DNA of 30,265 nt from Hydnum rufescens UP504 (Eukaryota; Basidiomycota; Agaricomycetes; Cantharellales; Hydnaceae): positions 103,710 to 133,974 of the forward strand of contig MU128951.1 of the NCBI GenBank assembly GCA_014904985.1, in the 5' to 3' direction. Of the stretch, positions 1 through 9,598 are shown piece by piece (within the stretch, counting starts at the first letter, position 1; every line of letters starts with the position of its first letter). The position numbers and the translations under genes are program-made. The notes beneath the pieces were generated by a model, which made no database searches, was not told where the DNA came from, and saw nothing but the letters and a program-made list of their open reading frames with translations.

Positions 1-420
1 AAGGAAGAGGTTCTTGAGGCAGTTAGTCTCCAGCATCCAGTGGCTGGATTCGATGTAATTGCGTGGTGACCCTGCAAGCATCAATCTACCTGCTGTTTTG
101 GCTGTGTTGTGTCTGTGTTGACTTGATGCCATCTCTGAGGAGACAGACCTGCCCCTGTGGCAACTCTGTCATACTTGAGGCAGTTAGCCTCCAGCATGCA
201 GGGGCTGGATTTGATGTAATTGAGTGGTGACCCAGCAAGCATCAATCCAGCTGCTGTTTGGCTGTGTTGAGTCTGTGTCAACTTGATGCCACCTCTGAGG
301 AGACTGAGCTGCCCCTGCAGCAACTCTGTCATACTTGAGGTGGTTAATCTTCAGCATCTGGGGGCTGGATTTGTTGTAATTGCGTGGTGACCCTGCAAGC
401 ATCAATCCTGCTGCTCTTTT
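1..420. repeat. 160-bp tandem repeat, about 2.6 copies, open at left edge
   Basis: The phrase CAACTCTGTCATACTTGAGG occurs at 161-180 and again at 321-340, and the related GTTCTTGAGG at 11-20 gives the same 160-base spacing. Each unit also carries GGCTGGATT(C/T)GATGTAATT and GGTGACCC(T)GCAAGCATCAATC. Copies differ mainly by substitutions. The array begins outside the window. No protein similarity is recognisable, and open frames here are by-products of the repeat. Confidence 0.85.
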
Positions 421-882
421 GGCTGGGCGCACCCTGAATCACATTCTAGGGGGAACCCTTGACTTTTTTTTTTTGACTTTGGACTTAAATGAAAGGCCTT
501 GACTCCCTCTTTCCAATGGTCCTGGTTGTGATGAAATTGGAGCAGTGGTTCATCTTTTATGGGCACTTTTCTCCTTGATGAGCTGGCAGCCATATATCCC
601 CCATTTATGGACCAATTTATTTTGTTTTTGTACCATTATATTGGTCTCATTGAGCTCTATCCTCATCTCCGAGGATGATTATTTTGGTGCCCCCTGTGTG
701 GAGCTGCCTCATATTTCCTGTTTTTGGCATCCTCACCAACCTCCTGCCATCAATTCTGCATGGATTGTGATGTGGGTACCACCATTCAATGCACCTTGAT
801 CATCTCTTTCCATTGAACTCATTTTCAATGCAATATGAGTTCTTCTTCTTACATTATGGGCATTTTTCTCTCAAATTACCTG
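421..882. other. unassigned AT-rich spacer
   Basis: No recognisable gene, RNA or repeat. A poly-T run lies near 468-474. The 84-codon plus-strand frame at 545-799 has no familiar domain and is probably chance. Confidence 0.5.
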
Positions 883-1005
883 ATACATCAGGAAAATCCA
901 CTTTGCTTCCGAAGGCTTTGAAGGCTTCAGAAGTCTTCTGAAGGCTTCAGAAGGCTTCAGAAGACTTCTGAAGCCTTCAGAAGCAAAGTCTTTTTCCTGA
1001 TGTAT
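883..1005. mobile_element. small foldback (MITE-like) element
   Basis: The segment opens with ATACATCAGGAAAA and closes with its reverse complement TTTTTCCTGATGTAT. Inside, ACTTTGCTTC(C/T)GAAGGCTT on the left is mirrored by AAGCCTTCAGAAGCAAAGT on the right. The middle repeats GAAGGCTTCAGAAG and its complement, so the whole 123 bp can fold into one hairpin. No coding capacity. A clear target duplication was not seen, so the superfamily is unknown. Confidence 0.7.
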
Positions 1006-1500
1006 TCACACCCAACCAGCCTCTTTGTTTAGTTTTTTCCCTAAGCATACACCATCTAACATGTATAAAGGTAATTTCTATTTACAGCTGTGTGGCATTG
1101 ATCCATAGGTCACATGCTGTTGGAACCAGGCAATTGCCAGTGTTGAGTGTTGAGTCATAAGTCAATTGGCCAGCAGCTGCCAGAAGCTTTTTTCAATCCA
1201 CTCAATACCACCCCATCCCAGACTGAGAGCCCAGGAGAAGCCACCCCACCCCACTAGAGACTGGGGTGTGGTGGTGAGGTATGTTATCATTGTCTGATGC
1301 AGAAAAGGACAGCCTCTGGCTGTTCTTTATTGCACCACTCTTGATTTTTTTAGTAACTGTTGTCTCCCTGTTACAGCCCCCTCCCCCAAGTTCTTGATGC
1401 CCCCACACCCACTTAGTGCCCCCAAGGTCCCCACCCACAGTCTCAAAGCTGCCACCCCCTTTCTTCCATGAGCATAAGCAGGCTGAAAGGGCCAGTTGGG
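1006..1500. other. spacer with a fragment of the foldback-arm family near 1119-1160
   Basis: Mostly unassigned. GGCAATTGCCAGTGTTGAGT near 1131-1150 matches the motif at the outer end of the long palindromes near 4380-4404, 11070-11092 and 14336-14352, so this is probably an old scrap of that element family. Confidence 0.45.
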
Positions 1501-1599
1501 TACAAGTAAGATTACATAATTATTTTATTACCTAATTAGGGAATAATTAGATTAGGAATGATTACAAAGCACTAGTAAGGATAGACATGCAATACATAG

Positions 1600-1800
1600 T
1601 GATTTGGATTCCATAGTAAGTGATATCAAACCATTAGTAGATGATATGCACTCCACAGTCAGTCCATTATGCCATCAGTAGGTGATATGCAATATATACA
1701 GTCCTGTCATTAGTAGGTGCTATGAATTTCACAGTAGGTGATATCCAGCCATTAGTAGGTACTATTAATCCACCATAGCAGGTGGTAGAGGATGTCATTC
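1600..1800. repeat. imperfect short tandem repeat (ATTAGTAGGTGATAT type)
   Basis: Variants of CCATTAGTAGGTGATATG followed by CCACAGT recur about every 35-40 bases between 1609 and 1775, with considerable divergence. No coding sense. It grades into the minisatellite to its right. Confidence 0.5.
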
Positions 1801-1827
1801 TGTAGCATCCAGGAATAGCAGGTGATA

Positions 1828-1905
1828 ACCTGCTACCAAGATACCCTTCAAGGGGGGGGGTTCATACACTAAAATCAGACCTTGAAGGGTGTTTGTAGTC
1901 ACCCT
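1828..1905 (+). repeat. 78-bp direct repeat, left copy
   Basis: Runs from CCTGCTACCAAGATACCCTT to TAGTCACCCT. It matches 2297-2374 in the same orientation, including two CCCTTCAAGGG-type palindromes. The pair brackets the 21-bp minisatellite. Confidence 0.6.
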
Positions 1906-1921
1906 GTTATATGTTCTATAG

Positions 1922-2271
1922 ATCATAGTAAGTGTTTGATTCCTCACAGCAAGGGTTCTATACATCCTAGCAAGTGTTGTACAGGTCATAGCAAGTGTTC
2001 TATAGGTCATAGCAAGTGTTCTATGGGTCCTAGCAAGATCTCTACTGGTGGTAGCAAGTGTCTTATAGGTCATACCAAGTGTTCTACTGGTGGTAGCAAG
2101 TGTTTGATTCATCATAGCAAGTGTTCTATAGGTCATAGCAAGTGTTCTATGGGTCATAGCAAGTGTTTGATAGGTCATAGCAAGTGTTTGATGTGTCATT
2201 GCAAGTGTTTGATTCATTATAGCAAGTGTTTGATTCATCATAGCAAGTGCTCTAGGAGTAGTAGCAAGTGA
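1922..2271. repeat. 21-bp minisatellite, about 16 copies
   Basis: The unit is close to AGGTCATAGCAAGTGTTCTAT. Because 21 is a multiple of three, both strands stay open (plus frame 1882-2271, minus frame 2241-1795) and encode simple heptapeptide repeats, CSIGHSK-like on plus and TLAMTYR-like on minus. No promoter, intron or known domain supports expression. It lies between 78-bp direct repeats. Confidence 0.85.
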
Positions 2272-2296
2272 TATGACCTACCATAGTAGGTACTGG

Positions 2297-2374
2297 CCTG
2301 CTATGAGGAAACCCTTCAAGGGTATGTTTGAAAACCTTAAAAACAGGCCTTCAAGGGTCAAAAGTAGTCGCCCT
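2297..2374 (+). repeat. 78-bp direct repeat, right copy
   Basis: Partner of 1828-1905. Directly to its right, near 2380-2402, GCAGCAGGTGTGTGGTCATC resembles the right half of a cassette palindrome (compare 3990-4010), so an old cassette fragment abuts it. Confidence 0.6.
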
Positions 2375-2466
2375 AAGCTGTGCAGCAGCAGGTGTGTGGT
2401 CATCTATTTCCTTCTTTGGGCAGTTTCCTTCTCAGGTAGTGGTGGTTGGGATGATTTTACTGCTCC

Positions 2467-2640
2467 AACTGCTGAATTACATAATCCAAACCTTGAGAGA
2501 ACCACCTAGGGTATTGCATGGGGTCCCCACAGGGGCATATAGGACCTCCCACCCCACAGGGTTGAAAACCTGCCCTGTAGGGTATTGCATGGGGCCCCTG
2601 TGGGGGATTTTTTGACCTCCTCCCCTGGGGGGACCCCATG
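2467..2640. repeat. GC-rich repeat block with a counterpart right of element A
   Basis: AACTGCTGAATTACATAATC at 2467 matches AACTGCTGAATTACATCATC at about 9627 in direct orientation. Inside the block AGGGTATTGCATGGGG is repeated about 70 bases apart (near 2509 and 2579), with CCCCACAGG/CCTGTGGGG complements. The unit is not identified. Confidence 0.5.
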
Positions 2641-2704
2641 GGCTTATAATCAGATCATAAGCTATTTCTTTTTAACCTACAGTGCTAACTTACCATTCAC
2701 CAAT

Positions 2705-2875
2705 CCAGGCTGGTCAGTCACATGGGGGACCTAATTTAGGTACCACTTTTGGGGCAGAAAATGGTACCTAATAGGTCCCCCAGACCTTATGGCCAAAATC
2801 ACCCCATTTCAATTCAGTTTTTTGGCCATCTGTCAGCCAATCCATGGCTGTGCTAGATTATATACTTATTTATTA
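2705..2875 (+). repeat. terminal inverted repeat of element A, left
   Basis: Contains a subterminal hairpin: GGGGGACCTAATTTAGGTACC pairs with GGTACCTAATAGGTCCCCC within 2725-2782. Beyond it, TATGGCCAAAAT and CAATTCAGTTTTTTGGC are both found in the reverse complement of the right end. An ATT-rich run follows at about 2865-2910. Confidence 0.8.
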
Positions 2876-3124
2876 TTATTATTAGTATTATTACTACTAT
2901 TATTATATATACTATATACATATTCCCCCCATGGTGGTTCATGTGGGTTATGCACCCGCATCTGCATATACCCACCATACACCCCCAGTCAGGGGCTGGT
3001 TCCCTTTGGGCACTCCCTCAAGGGAGTTGGTTTTCATTTGTGGGGGCTTGTTTGTGGTTATCATTTGCAGTGTCTCATTCGGCAGGTTCATAGTTGGGGG
3101 TTTGTGGGGGTTCTGGTTCAGGAT

Positions 3125-4010
3125 CTAAAGAAACAATTGATGAAACATTAGTAGAACAGTAATGCAGCGCAAAAAGAGCAGCTTATGCTGCTCTTTTTGT
3201 GCCACAAGAATAAGAAATGAAAAAGAAAAAAGAAAAAATACCTTGTAGTACCCCACACCCACTGCAGGAGTGTGGGGTACTGGGGCCATGTACATTGGGT
3301 CATACATACAGGGTCCTCTCTGTGCCTCATCATTCGGGCATTGATAAGCAGGGTTGCAGGGGGGGGGGTTCGCATCAGTATTTGCTCGCAAGAGAAGTCA
3401 AGACCTACAGGATAAGAAATTTAAATCAGTTAATAATTGAACACCACACAAAAAGAGCAGCTTTCACTGCTCTTTTTGCATGGGTGTAGCTACTGGGCAG
3501 GACAGGGACTCACCTTACATAGGACCACACACCTGCCATGGCAGGTGTGTGATTCCTGGTGCCCACATTAGGCATGGGTGCATCCTTGTTCAGCATGGTT
3601 GCATCCCCATTTGACCCAGCCATGTCCTCATTTGGTGTGGTGCCACATGTCACATCCTAGGCATGTTGGCATGGCATGTTGCATTGGCATGGTGCATTCC
3701 ATTGGCGTGGCACATTCCATTGGCATGTCACATTCTGTTGGTGTTGCATTGCATTGGCATGTTGCGTTGCTGTGCCACATTTGCATTGGCATGTTGCATG
3801 GGTGTTTGGGCTCTGGTCATTTTGTGGGTTACTGTCATGCATTGGACGAGGGCCCAGCTAGAATAATTAAAAGCATGTTAGTAAAAAAATTCAAAAGCAG
3901 CACAAAAAGAGCAGCTTTCGCTGCTCTTTTTGCACCAATGTATTTACTACAATTCATAAAAAGACATACCTGGTATGACCACACACCCCCTGCTGCAGGT
4001 GTGTGGTCAT
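3125..4010 (-). repeat. cassette array A-left: three intron-like units, minus strand
   Basis: Three units read leftward. Inferred introns are 3241-3125 (117 bp, GTATTT...TTTAG), 3513-3405 (109 bp, GTGAGT...TGTAG) and 3969-3858 (112 bp, GTATGT...TCTAG). Each holds the AAAAAGAGCAGC/GCTGCTCTTTTT hairpin (about 3167-3203, 3448-3478, 3900-3933) and a branch-like CTAAT, TTAAC or CTAAC before the acceptor. Just upstream of each donor is a palindrome (3247-3282, 3524-3553, 3974-4010) with CACACACCTGC-type arms. The 'exons' between introns are 163 and 344 bp and contain no sustained open frame. Confidence 0.75.
3655..3800. repeat. GCATTGGCATG-type short tandem repeat inside a cassette exon
   Basis: GCATTGGCATG, CCATTGGC(A/G)TG and TTGCATTG recur with irregular 12-20-base spacing. 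This expands the second cassette 'exon' to 344 bp against about 160-200 elsewhere. It creates several overlapping open frames of no apparent meaning. Confidence 0.65.
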
Positions 4011-4059
4011 CTGTGCCTGCCTGTTGGTTTCCTGTTTGGTTGATGTATGTGTGTTTTAA

Positions 4060-4404
4060 TCAACTCAATGCTGGCAATTGCCAGATCCCCAAAAGCACTA
4101 AGTGCCATCACCACAGGTACCATCTAAATTAATAGACAGTATATAGACAAGGAATAGGTTATTATGTAATATATATTTTCCCAAAAGATGACAAAGACAA
4201 CCATAGTGGGTCAGAGCTCAATGTAGGCATGAAATGCCTACATTGAGCTCTGACCCACTATGGTTGTCTTTGTTGTCTTTTGGGAAAATATATATTACAT
4301 AATAACCTATTCCTTGTCTATATACTGGCTATTAATTTAGATGGTACCTGTGGCAATGGCACTTGAGTGCTTTTGGGGATCTGGCAATTGCCAGCATTGA
4401 GTTG
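4060..4404. repeat. central palindrome of element A (172-bp arms)
   Basis: Symmetry centre is at 4232 (AGGCAT-GAA-ATGCCT). The inner ~92 bases of each arm are almost identical; the one difference I see is TG in the left arm against CA in the mirrored right arm, as expected if an ancestral CpG decayed differently in each. The outer ends carry GGCAATTGCCAGCATTGAGTTG and its complement. The cassette arrays diverge from this centre. Confidence 0.9.
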
Positions 4405-4452
4405 CATCCTCACATACTGACAGGCAACTGCCTACAAAGGAAAGGCAAGCAG

Positions 4453-4591
4453 ATGACCACACCCGCCACTGCAGGTGTGGTCAAAAGGTGAGTTTTTTAT
4501 ACTAGTAGATACAACAGCACAAAAAGAGCAGCAAAAGCTGCTCTTTTTGCGCTGCTTTGAATTTCTTTACTGACCATGTTGATATTCCTAG
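4453..4591 (+). repeat. cassette A-right 1: palindrome plus intron-like unit
   Basis: Palindrome 4453-4483, donor AAG|GTGAGT at 4488, hairpin 4517-4551, acceptor ATTCCTAG ending at 4591, so an inferred intron of 104 bp. The following 'exon' (4592-4800) is rich in CCAAATGA and CCAAACAA words and reads into a palindrome that is cut short at about 4812. Confidence 0.7.
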
Positions 4592-5010
4592 GTCATGGCC
4601 TCATCCCAGGCACCAAATGAGGCCCCACCAAAGGACGAGGCCCAACTGCCCAGGTCCTAAACAGCAACACATGAACTGAAAACAACAAACAACCCAAACA
4701 AAGCCGCACCAAATGAAATGGTGCCAAACAAAACCATGCCAACCAAAACACAACAGGACACAGAGGTGGCTGCGTGCCGACAGAGTGGCTGCACAAACCA
4801 CACACCCGCTATAGAAGAAGGGTTGGGAGCTCCGATGACTGTCAAATCAAAATCTGGTTCAGCCAGTGTGTAGATGGGAGACTGTATTTCTGTTGTTATT
4901 CGTTGGGCTGGTTCGCTTCAATGGTTGATCACACTCTGCAAGACGTGTATGGTGTTCAGTGGAGAATAGGGAGGGATATGGACTAGCTGTAGTCAATGAT
5001 ATATCGTTTG

Positions 5011-5187
5011 GGATGCTTATAGAAAGGCTTATACATCTGTGATGCTTATAGAAAGGCTTATACATCGTAGGGGATGCTTGTAGAAAGGCTTATACATCTG
5101 GGATGCTTATGGAAGGCTTATACGTCGTGTAGGATGCTTATGGAAAGGCTTATACGTCTAGGATGCTTGTGGAAAGGCTTATATGTT
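5011..5187. repeat. ~30-bp minisatellite, six copies
   Basis: GGATGCTTATAGAAAGGCTT and close variants begin at 5011, 5040, 5071, 5101, 5132 and 5161. The later copies read ATACGTC in place of ATACATC, so these differ at a CpG. An open frame (5074-5295) crosses the repeat but has no recognisable domain. Confidence 0.85.
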
Positions 5188-5861
5188 GTTCATGTTGTGT
5201 TGGTTCATTTACTGATATTTGTGTATTCTTGTTTACATTCTCCTGGTCAAAATGCGGATATCTGTGGGTTTATAGACTGGTCAGTGCTTGGTTAGTCTTG
5301 TTAGTATGTTTCTTTCTTCTTTCTTCAAAACCTGATACGTATTTCGTTATGCTTACTTTTCCTTGGATGTCCAGCAACTCTAACCTTAGGTCCTGCAACT
5401 ATCCTTGGCTTTAGTGATTCGCGTAGAGGGCTACCAGTGGCTTTGTCTCAACAACCTTGAAGATGACTTAGCTCCAGATGGCTTATAGATAGACTGTTCT
5501 TTAGAGGCAAGCAGAAAAGTTGACAGTGGTTGACAGTGATGATTTCCAGAGAGGAGATGATTGTCTGGGGTACAGGAAATCTACCAGCTTTTATACCTTT
5601 CTGAAGGTGGCTGTGTTTAAGAAATATGACTCCCCCATGGGTGAGTCATATGTGAGTCATAGGTGAGAACAAAAGAAAAATAACAAGATGATGTAATAAT
5701 GTGGTCATAGCTGAGTCATTCATAAAGAGAACAAAAGGAATCATGAGGGGTGATGTCACCAATTTGCTGAGCATGTGGAATGCTTGGAGCATGTGGTCAC
5801 TGACCATGTGGAGCATTCTGGAGGCGAAATGAAAGGATATCTCCGGGTTTTGGAGATTAAT

Positions 5862-5940
5862 TTGAGCATAGTCCAATGGTTAAGGTGTTTTGTTGGTGGT
5901 TGATAATGGGAACAAGTGCATGGGATGGGATTCGATGCAG
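5862..5940 (+). ncRNA. tRNA-like segment with A and B box (SINE-head-like)
   Basis: TAGTCCAATGG at 5869 matches the tRNA A-box pattern TRGYNNARNGG, and GATTCGATGC near 5929-5938 matches the B-box pattern GWTCRANNC. The 62-base spacing from T8-like to the TTC is longer than in a plain tRNA and would need a long variable arm or intron. I could not fit an acceptor stem, so it is not a working tRNA. It is more likely a SINE head or old tRNA-derived promoter. Confidence 0.45.
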
Positions 5941-5964
5941 AAACAGCAGTTTGCATCCATAATA

Positions 5965-6400
5965 GACGCTCTTGGTATCATTAGAGGCAGATTTTTAACA
6001 GCTTTCTGGGCGTGGTGGTTTCGAGCAGATCTGGTGTAAACTGACAGAGAAATTTGTTTTTTACTGATGGGTGTTGATTCTGATAGTAATATCGTTCTGT
6101 AGAGTTCAGTATTGATCTGTTCTTCACGCACTCAGTACCGTTGGATGCATATTTTCTATATCTTTCTAGGCGCGGTTGTTTCGAGAGGATTGAATGCGAA
6201 CTGACGGAGAAATTCATTTTTTACTGGAAATCCCGGATTTTGGTAGTAAAATTGGCCTGGAGAGTGCAGGTTTGGTCCATTCGACTTGTGTTTGGTACCG
6301 TTCGAAAGGTGTGAATCATAGCTTTCTAAGCGTTATATGGGCGCACCTCTCTGATCAAAACTGACAGAGTTATAGAATGAATTCGATTTCTGCACTTAGC
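5965..6400 (+). repeat. three tandem copies of a ~165-bp module (CAAAACTGACAGAGAAATTC)
   Basis: Each copy runs from TTGGTA(C/T)C(G/A)TT through CTTTCTRGGCG to (TCAAA)ACTGACRGAGAAATT, at about 5968-6056, 6133-6222 and 6290-6375. The same module occurs in opposite orientation in the LTR at 6950-7060 and 7270-7345, and elsewhere near 21310-21410 and 26085-26190. It appears to be a building block of this repeat family. Its function is unknown. Confidence 0.6.
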
Positions 6401-6499
6401 CGTAATTAATTTTGTAATTGGTCATGTGATCGTCCAAAAGGCTGGGAGTGGTGTGATTTCATGTTTTCTGATACTGGATGTTTTTATCTTCCACACTGC

Positions 6500-8048
6500 T
6501 GTTGGAGGGAAAAATCCTACCACATAGAGTTCCTTTCAGTGTCAAATTTTCCGATGAATGAATTAAAAATGTACCAATATGTCATTCCAATAACAAGCCT
6601 TTTGTCTGTTCATGGATGAGCATGAATTCCATATGCCTGAAAAGATGTAAATGGAATGCTCATTTCCTTTGTACATGAGTCAATCTCCCCGGGGGTCTTC
6701 AACAGGCCACAGGGACTGTATTCATTTATGCCCTACCTTAAGCCATGATATGGTGGACCCAGCAATTCAACTTGCCCTTCTGTATATTGTCTTGAATTCT
6801 CCTTCAATCTGCTCATATGGATCTTGTTGCCTCAAGGGTGACTCTAACGAATGGTTATTATGTAATACAATGGATTACACACCCAGGCCTTCATTCCTAC
6901 TTGCAGATACATTTACATAATCAAATAGGGGCAAATGCAGCACTCTTAAGGAGTATTTGTCGAATTTCTCCATCAGTTTTAATCGGATTGGCTTGGAAAA
7001 GTGGCTTCCGGAAAGATATGATTTACACCTATCTAATGATACTGAGCACGAGTCAATCCAATTAAAATTTCATGTTCTAGAATGATTTTACTATGGAATG
7101 CATGCTCTTAAGGAGTATTCTCCGCTTTTTGAAGTCAATTCGTATCTGATCGACTCACAAATATAGCGCCCTGAAAGCTGTGATCAATACCTATCAACTG
7201 ATACTAATTACCTGTTCATCAGATTAAAACTGGAGCTTCTGGAACGATTTCACCTGCTCATTCATCAATAAAAGGTGTATTTGTCTAATTTCTCTGTCCG
7301 TTTTGATCAGATTTGCATGAAATGACCATGCCTAGAAAGGGATTAAAAATGCCCATCCAACGGTCCAAAGGGAGTCATGAACGAAGAAGAACTCAGTGTT
7401 CTACATATGAATTTCCCCCTTGTCTCAGGAGAACATCATTCCCCCTTCCAATTTTCAAATATTGAATATTGTCCAGCAGCCTTATATCCAAAGGATAGGA
7501 TGTTCAGGACGACTTATTCCACCATTCTCAAGGGAATCTGTCCAAAAGGGAAGGAGAAATAGTCATTTTATGCTTATCCTATCCCCAGACTTGTAAATTG
7601 AATATCTCTGTCAGTTTTGAAGCTTTTGACTTGATTCCTTTTTCTACATATTTCCCCTATCCCCCTGCTTCTGTCGGATATTTGATCTCATAGCTGGGTT
7701 GTATATTAAGCGAATTGTGTTGAAAATTCCATTGTCTTCCCCCTCCCCAGTCTGAAGCACTGAAGTATTGCTGCTGGATTCCTGGGCGAATTCCATCTGA
7801 GGACACTGTTCCTACTGCACTTTGTCTAGGGCCACAATATTAGGACCTTAGAGTGTGGTATTTGTGGCACATTTTCCCCTTTATTCATCTGCTTGGGCAA
7901 CTACTGCTTACAGTGGATTATCTTCCATCCCAAAGACCTTCCTACACCCGGACTTGAATATTCAAATTATTTTGGTGGCCCCCATTCTTCGTTCTTGATT
8001 CCATATCGCAGACTGTAGCAGAGATTCCCCCATTTTCTCTTGCTTACA
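6500..8048 (+). mobile_element. long LTR (about 1.55 kb), copy 1
   Basis: Starts TGTTGGAGGGAAAAATCC and ends TCTTGCTTACA. The start recurs on the minus strand at 21846 and 22351, and the end recurs at 20494 (minus) and 22216 (plus), so both termini are supported by independent copies. Colinear similarity to 20494-21846 and to 25600-26239 covers most of its length. A clean 5-bp target duplication is not evident. The open frames 6651-6920 and 7377-7562 lie inside it; the first shares AIQLAL with a frame in copy 2, which may only reflect nucleotide homology. Confidence 0.65.
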
Positions 8049-9262
8049 CCACTGCAGTGGGTGTGTGGTTCTATATAAGGTAAGTGCTCCCTCAATGGTG
8101 CAAAAAGAGCAGCAATGCTGCTCTTTTTGGGCCCATTTTAATTTTTTTAACTAATGATTTATTATTCTAGGCTAGCAACAAATGAAGACCCATAGAACGA
8201 GCCCCCCTGAATGATAACCCACCCACAAAATGAGATCTGCAAACAACAAGGTGCCAAATGAAGAAATCAAGTGATGCCAAACTGTAGGAACCCCACACCT
8301 GCTATTGCAGGTGTGGGCTCTATAAAAGGTAAGTAATGCACCCCTGAGGACGCAAAAAGAGCAGCCATTGCTGCTCTTTTTGCATTCATTTAAATTTTTA
8401 ACTAACAAATTATTTCGTATTCTAGGTTATGGCCTCAACCACCCACCAAACCAACCCCCCCTCCCCTGGGAATGATGATGAACCTGCCAAATGAGAGCCA
8501 CAAACACGACCCACCCCAGAACATCCCCCAGCTGAAACCTGAGAACAGGAACCCACAACACAAGACCACAAGGACCCCAGATGAGCCACACACCTGCTTC
8601 GGTGGGTGCATGGTAATTTCAAGGTAAGTACAATCACGCAGAAGGAGCAGCTATGCTGCTCCTTTTGTGTGGCCTCCTTTCCCCTCTCCTTTTTTACTAA
8701 TCCATTATTTGTTATGCTAGCTTTTCACCTGAACCCATGGCCCCACCAAACAAACATGCAAGAACAGCAGCCCACCTGCCCAAATGATGAACAGGCCCCA
8801 TATGCACAACCAAGGCTGAGGACAAACACAGACCGCAGTAGAAAACAAGTACAACACACCCACTTTGGTGGGTGTGTGGTACTACAAGGTATCTTTTTTT
8901 TTATTTCTATATGTACAGCAGCGCAAGCTGCTCCTTTTGCATTGCCACAAATTTTTTTTTTTACTAATGTATAGTATTATTCTAGACTCCAAACCAGAGC
9001 TCCCAAAATGATGACCCACCACACCAGCAACCCATGACTCATCCAAATGAACTACCCAATGGTGAATTGCCAAGCCCAGCCCCCATACCACACCCACTAG
9101 GGCAGGTGTGTGGTGCAACTAAGGACTTTTTTTTTCTTAAATTTCAATGGATGGCACCACACATCCACCCAAGCGGGTGTAGTGGAGGCCAAAAGAGCAG
9201 CACCAGCTGCTCTTTTGGTGCCACCTGTCTCTTTTTTTCCACTAATGTCTTCTTTATTCTAG
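8046..9262 (+). repeat. cassette array A-right 2-6: five intron-like units
   Basis: Palindrome and inferred intron pairs: 8046-8070 with 8080-8170 (91 bp); 8290-8318 with 8329-8425 (97 bp); 8587-8615 with 8624-8720 (97 bp); 8853-8880 with 8889-8985 (97 bp); 9088-9114 with about 9123-9262. The first four have GTAAGT or GTATCT donors, an internal AAAAGAGCAGC- or AAGGAGCAGC-type hairpin (the 8889-8985 stem is eroded on its left side), (C)TAAY before the end and a TAG acceptor. In the last the donor is lost (AAGGAC) and a second palindrome sits inside the 'intron' at 9156-9187. Intervening 'exons' are 158, 198, 168 and about 137 bp with no shared reading frame. Confidence 0.75.
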
Positions 9263-9412
9263 GTCTCTTCTCCCTGCATGAAACCCCACCCGAAGCCAGC
9301 ACAGATGTGGCCCCCAGATGGGGTGCATGACCCCACTGGGTGGGGACATGTAACCCCCCTGTGGTGGGGGGGTAATATGTATATACTAATAATAATGATA
9401 GTAATAACAAAA

Positions 9413-9598
9413 TAAATAAATAATTGTAAATGATCATGTGATGTGATCAAGCACAGCCATGAGTTGACTGAATGACAGCCAAAAACTGAATTGGAATGGC
9501 TGTATTTTGGCCATACTGTCCAGGGGACCTATTAGGTACCATTTTCTGCCCTGAAAATGGTACCTAAATTAGGTCCCCCATGTGACTGACCAGGCTGG
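9413..9598 (-). repeat. terminal inverted repeat of element A, right
   Basis: The reverse complement aligns with 2705-2875, including the hairpin GGGGACCTATTAGGTACC/GGTACCTAAATTAGGTCCCC (9523-9578), the segment around TATTTTGGCCATA, and AATGGCTG. A few small indels separate the two copies. Confidence 0.8.

Larger units (their letters stand above)
4813..6499. mobile_element. left part of the insertion in element A, unidentified
   Basis: This DNA interrupts a cassette palindrome (left half at 4798-4812) and keeps many CpGs, unlike the array around it. It includes a 30-bp minisatellite, a tRNA-like segment and three copies of a ~165-bp module also present, inverted, in the neighbouring LTR. A hairpin at 5624-5651 (ATATGACTC/GAGTCATAT) carries a Gcn4/AP-1-like TGAGTCA site. 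No protein is recognisable. It could be the remnant interior of the same retroelement or a separate insertion. Confidence 0.45.
2705..9598. mobile_element. large foldback element, copy A, with arrays of intron-like cassettes
   Basis: Both ends start CCAG(G/C)CTGGTCAGTCACATGG read inward, and the inverted repeats extend about 170-190 bp (2705-2875 and 9413-9598). CACCAAT lies directly left of the element (2698-2704) and again at 9605-9611, a possible target duplication although six extra bases intervene on the right. Between the ends lie minus-strand cassettes (3125-4010), a central palindrome (4060-4404) and plus-strand cassettes (4453-9262). About 3.2 kb at 4813-8048 is a later insertion, so the original element was about 3.65 kb. 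No transposase is encoded, so it appears non-autonomous. Confidence 0.7.

Noticed and set aside
1795..2271. 129- and 148-codon repeat proteins on opposite strands
   Set aside because: A 21-bp minisatellite keeps all frames without stops open by arithmetic; no domain or intron context supports a gene.
2705..9598. A real host gene with many small exons
   Set aside because: The 'exons' carry frequent stops in all frames, exon lengths do not preserve phase, and arrays run on both strands from a palindrome centre. A very decayed gene origin cannot be fully excluded.
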